Assembly (NCBI GenBank): GCA_903885415.1
Contig: CAISIP010000099.1
Location: 1 to 9,636 of the forward strand
Direction of reading: 5' to 3'
Source of the DNA: an uncultured beta proteobacterium
GTDB taxonomy: Bacteria; Pseudomonadota; Gammaproteobacteria; Burkholderiales; Burkholderiaceae_C
Length of the DNA: 9,636 nt
Each line of letters starts with the position of its first letter. The stretch's first letter is position 1. The notes beneath the pieces are model-generated. The model had not been told where the DNA came from and did no database searches. It was given only the letters and a program-made list of their open reading frames with translations. Position numbers and translations under genes: made by a program. This document shows positions 7,241 through 9,636 of this stretch, in pieces.

Positions 7241-7781
7241 GATCCTGAAGATGGGCGACCCGCGGCTGCTACGGGTTGCGCAGCCGGTGACGGCGTTTGA
7301 CAGCGACGAACTGCACCGGCTGATCACCGACATGCTGGACACCATGCGCGCGGCCAACGGCGCCGGTCTGGCGGCACCGCAGATCGGCGTCGACCTGCAG
7401 TTGGTGATCTTTGGCAGCAACGCGCACAATCCGCGCTACCCCGACGCTGCACCGGTGGCGCAAACGGTCTTGCTCAACCCGCTGATCACGCCGCTGGAGG
7501 ACGTGGACGGCGCGGTGGCCCAGGAGGAGGGCTGGGAAGGCTGCCTGTCGGTGCCGGGCCTGCGCGCCATCGTGCCGCGCTATGGCCGCATCCGCTACAC
7601 CGGCCTGGACCCCTACGGCGACCCGATCGACCGGGTCGCCGACGGCTTTCACGCCCGCGTGGTGCAGCACGAGTGCGACCACCTGATCGGCGTGCTCTAT
7701 CCGATGCGGGTGCGCGACTTCAGCCGCTTCGGCTTCACCGAGGTGCTGTTCCCGGGACTGGACGCCGAGCAGGACGATTGA
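7227..7781 (+). CDS. def: Peptide deformylase
   Basis: This is a metal-dependent hydrolase that removes the formyl group from the N-terminal methionine of nascent proteins at the ribosome. The 184 residues carry all three family motifs intact: GAGLAAPQ at 45-52 (G-x-G-L-A-A-x-Q), EGCLS at 104-108 with metal ligand C106, and QHECDH at 147-152 with ligands H148 and H152 and catalytic E149. The tail RDFSRFGFTEVLFPGLD resembles that of many betaproteobacterial homologues. The ATG overlaps the ligA 3' end by 14 bases and has a strong Shine-Dalgarno (7214-7219), so it is very likely co-transcribed with ligA. In many proteobacteria the housekeeping def sits beside fmt. This copy does not, so it may be a second deformylase or the only one; the window cannot decide. 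The product is predicted to be soluble, cytoplasmic and active. Confidence 0.97.
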   Translation: MAVREILKMGDPRLLRVAQPVTAFDSDELHRLITDMLDTMRAANGAGLAAPQIGVDLQLVIFGSNAHNPRYPDAAPVAQTVLLNPLITPLEDVDGAVAQEEGWEGCLSVPGLRAIVPRYGRIRYTGLDPYGDPIDRVADGFHARVVQHECDHLIGVLYPMRVRDFSRFGFTEVLFPGLDAEQDD

Positions 7782-7803
7782 GCGCTGGGCTTCAGGCCAG
7801 CGC
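7782..7803. terminator. GC-rich hairpin between the convergent def and glnD ends
   Basis: GCGCTGG at 7782-7788, immediately after the def stop, pairs exactly with CCAGCGC at 7797-7803, the last glnD codons. The 8-base loop contains the glnD TGA (7792-7794 read on the minus strand). It could act as a bidirectional transcription stop or a 3'-end stabiliser for both mRNAs. Neither side has the T-run of a classical Rho-independent terminator, so the terminator role is tentative. Confidence 0.4.
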
Positions 7804-9636
7804 CTGCAGCAGCTCGGTTTCGACCTCGATCTGGGTCCGGTTGTTCTGCAACTGCGGCCCATGGACTAGGAAGGTATCGTCGACGCGCTCGCCCAGCGTC
7901 GCCACCTTCGCCAGTTGCAGACTGATCTGGTGGCGCGCCAGCACCCTGGCGACGGCGTACAGCAGTCCGACCCGGTCGCTGGCCGAAATATTGATCAGCC
8001 AGCGCTGGGCTTTTTCGTCAGGCCGCAGCGTCACCCGCGGTGTGACCGGGAAGCTTCTGACCCGCCGCGATACCCGGGCGCGGCCCGGCTCGGGAAGGGG
8101 ACCCGACTCGGAGATCGCCTTGGCCAGTCCGTTCTCGACCCTGCTGGTCAGTTCGCGGTAATGCTCGGGCATCGCGCTGGTGCTGATCTCGAAGGTGTCG
8201 AGCGCGTAGCCGTTGCGCGCGGTGTGCACCCGTGCGTCGAGGATGCTGAAGCCGCCCTGGTCGAAATAGCCGCAAATGCGCGCGAACAGGTCACTCTGGT
8301 CCGGCGTGTAGACCAGCACCTGCAGGCCTTCACCGACCGGCGAGCGCCGCGCGCGTACCACCGGCTGACCCGATCCCACCAAGCGCGACAGTTGGCGGGT
8401 ATGCCAGGCGATGTCGGCGGCGTCGTGGCGCATGAAGTAACCCACGTCGAGCGTGTCCCACAGGCGCTTGTGCGCCTCAAAGGGCAGCGCATACAGCGCG
8501 ATCATCACCAGCGCCTCGCGCTTGCGCGCCTCAACCTCGGCTTCCGGATCGGGTGCGCCACCGCCAAGGGCGCGCAAACTCAGTCGGTACAGGTCCTCGA
8601 GCAGCTTGCCTTTCCAGGCATTCCATACCTTGGGCGAGGTTCCGCGGATATCGGCCACCGTCAGCAGGTACAGCCCGGTGAGGTGGCGCTCGCTGCCTAC
8701 CCTGGCGACAAAAGCCTGAATGACGTCGGGGTCGCTGAGGTCGGACTTCTGCGCCGTGTGGCTCATCGACAGGTGTTCGCGCACCAGAAATTCGACCATC
8801 GCCGCATCGTCGCGGCCGATCGCGTGTTGCCGGCAAAAGCGCCGCACGTCACCGCCGCCAAGAGCGGAATGGTCGCCCCCGCGACCCTTGGCGATATCGT
8901 GAAACAGCGCTGCGAGGTACAAAATCCAGGGCTTGTCCCAGCCCGCTGCCAGCTGCGAGCAAAAAGGGTACTCGTGCGCGTGCTCGACGATGAAGAACCT
9001 GCGCATGTTGCGCAGCACCATCAGGATGTGCTGGTCGACCGTATAGACATGGAACAGGTCGTGCTGCATCTGGCCGACGATGCGCCGGAAGACCCAGAGG
9101 TAGCGACCCAGCACCGATGTCTGGTTCATGAGCCGCATCGCGTGGGTGAGTCCATCGTGCTCCATCACGATGTTGCGAAAGGTCTGGCGGTTGGCCGGGT
9201 CGCTGCGAAAAGCGGCGCCCATCAGGCCCCGCGCGTTGTACAGCGCACGCAGCGTGCGACTCGAAAGCCCCTTGATGCCCAGGGTTGTCTGGTACAGCCA
9301 GAAGGTCTCCAGTATGGCGTGCGGTTCGCGCTGGTACAGGTCGTCGCTCGCAACGTCGAGCATCCCGGCCTTGTCGTTGAAGCGCAGATTGATCGGCCGC
9401 GGCGCCTGTGTCGACGGGTACAGCCGTTCTTCCAGATTGAGCAGCAGTATCTGGTTGAGTTGCGTAACGGCCTTGGCCGCCCAGTAGTAGCGGCGCATCA
9501 GCGCCTCGCTGGCGCGCACCACCGCCGCTTTCCTGCGCGTTGCGCTTGGCGACGGCGCGTCGGCGCCGGTGGAGGGAGGCAGCGAGGACACGTCAGTGCC
9601 GAACGGGGAGGCCTTGTATCCGAAGGTCTCGGCGAC
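7792..9636 (-). CDS. glnD: PII uridylyltransferase / uridylyl-removing enzyme GlnD, C-terminal 614 residues (5' end outside window)
   Basis: GlnD senses glutamine and adds or removes UMP on PII proteins (GlnB/GlnK), steering glutamine synthetase and nitrogen-regulated genes. The minus-strand frame is open from base 9636 to TGA at 7794-7792. The full family length is about 860-900 residues, so the nucleotidyltransferase domain with its GGxGR-type motif lies beyond the right edge. Seen in order: the end of the first domain (VAETFGY), a Pro/Ser/Ala-rich linker, the helical segment RASEALMRRYYWAAKAVTQL, then an HD hydrolase domain with HDIAKGRGGDHS (HD dyad at 8896-8901) and REHLSMSH. Two C-terminal ACT domains follow: VLVYTPDQSDLFARI near 8275-8320 and LINISASDRVGLLYAVARVL near 7935-7995. 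These are the UR and glutamine-sensing parts, and they look intact. A GTG at 9591 falls inside the linker and is not the true start. The gene converges on def with 10 bases between stops. Confidence 0.97.
   Translation of the reverse strand, partial: VAETFGYKASPFGTDVSSLPPSTGADAPSPSATRRKAAVVRASEALMRRYYWAAKAVTQLNQILLLNLEERLYPSTQAPRPINLRFNDKAGMLDVASDDLYQREPHAILETFWLYQTTLGIKGLSSRTLRALYNARGLMGAAFRSDPANRQTFRNIVMEHDGLTHAMRLMNQTSVLGRYLWVFRRIVGQMQHDLFHVYTVDQHILMVLRNMRRFFIVEHAHEYPFCSQLAAGWDKPWILYLAALFHDIAKGRGGDHSALGGGDVRRFCRQHAIGRDDAAMVEFLVREHLSMSHTAQKSDLSDPDVIQAFVARVGSERHLTGLYLLTVADIRGTSPKVWNAWKGKLLEDLYRLSLRALGGGAPDPEAEVEARKREALVMIALYALPFEAHKRLWDTLDVGYFMRHDAADIAWHTRQLSRLVGSGQPVVRARRSPVGEGLQVLVYTPDQSDLFARICGYFDQGGFSILDARVHTARNGYALDTFEISTSAMPEHYRELTSRVENGLAKAISESGPLPEPGRARVSRRVRSFPVTPRVTLRPDEKAQRWLINISASDRVGLLYAVARVLARHQISLQLAKVATLGERVDDTFLVHGPQLQNNRTQIEVETELLQALA

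Noticed and set aside
4673..7429. Antisense open frame of 918 codons across zipA, ligA and def
   Set aside because: It is phased codon-on-codon with ligA and explained by the same avoidance of TTA, CTA and TCA. The sense strand carries complete ligase motifs.
9517..9591. A separate short gene starting at the GTG at 9591 with 599 codons
   Set aside because: The same frame stays open to the window edge and encodes a GlnD-like VAETFGY segment upstream, so this is an internal codon of a gene cut by the window.
1..9636. Defence system, mobile element, CRISPR or other undescribed system
   Set aside because: Every major frame is a known housekeeping gene with intact motifs. There are no spaced direct repeats, transposase or integrase signatures, or shifts in composition that would suggest an insertion.

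Overview
The window is ordinary chromosomal, GC-rich DNA (roughly two thirds G+C by eye) from a betaproteobacterium. The SMC, LigA and DapC sequences look most like Burkholderiales, perhaps near Comamonadaceae. That placement rests on remembered family sequences and needs a search to confirm. Coding density is very high: the only intergenic stretch over 15 bases is the 126-base gap at 436-561. I see no tRNA, rRNA, CRISPR array, insertion sequence, phage gene or defence gene.

Layout: (1) 1-435, minus strand, the first 145 codons of dapC (lysine/diaminopimelate synthesis), running off the left edge. (2) 436-561, a divergent intergenic region with candidate control signals. (3) 562-7781, plus strand, a tight four-gene run: smc (chromosome condensation), a zipA-like gene (divisome membrane anchor that binds FtsZ), ligA (NAD-dependent DNA ligase) and def (peptide deformylase). 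The spacings are 6 bases, 13 bases and a 14-base overlap, so it is probably one transcript. (4) 7792-9636, minus strand, the 3' two thirds of glnD (PII uridylyltransferase/uridylyl-removing enzyme), convergent with def and cut by the right edge. The def and glnD stop codons are separated by only 10 bases, and a GC-rich hairpin sits across them.

The plus-strand run groups chromosome organisation (SMC), septum assembly (ZipA), DNA sealing (LigA) and N-terminal protein maturation (Def). The flanking genes serve lysine/cell-wall precursor synthesis and nitrogen control. All catalytic motifs I could check are intact, and no gene looks broken.

I found no clearly new biological system. The points most worth a second look are: a possible internal domain duplication in the ZipA-like protein; an 11-bp-stem hairpin inside zipA; a perfect 20-bp palindrome inside smc; a dyad and a DnaA-box-like site in the dapC/smc divergent region; the hairpin between def and glnD; and a Pro/Ser/Ala-rich linker in GlnD.
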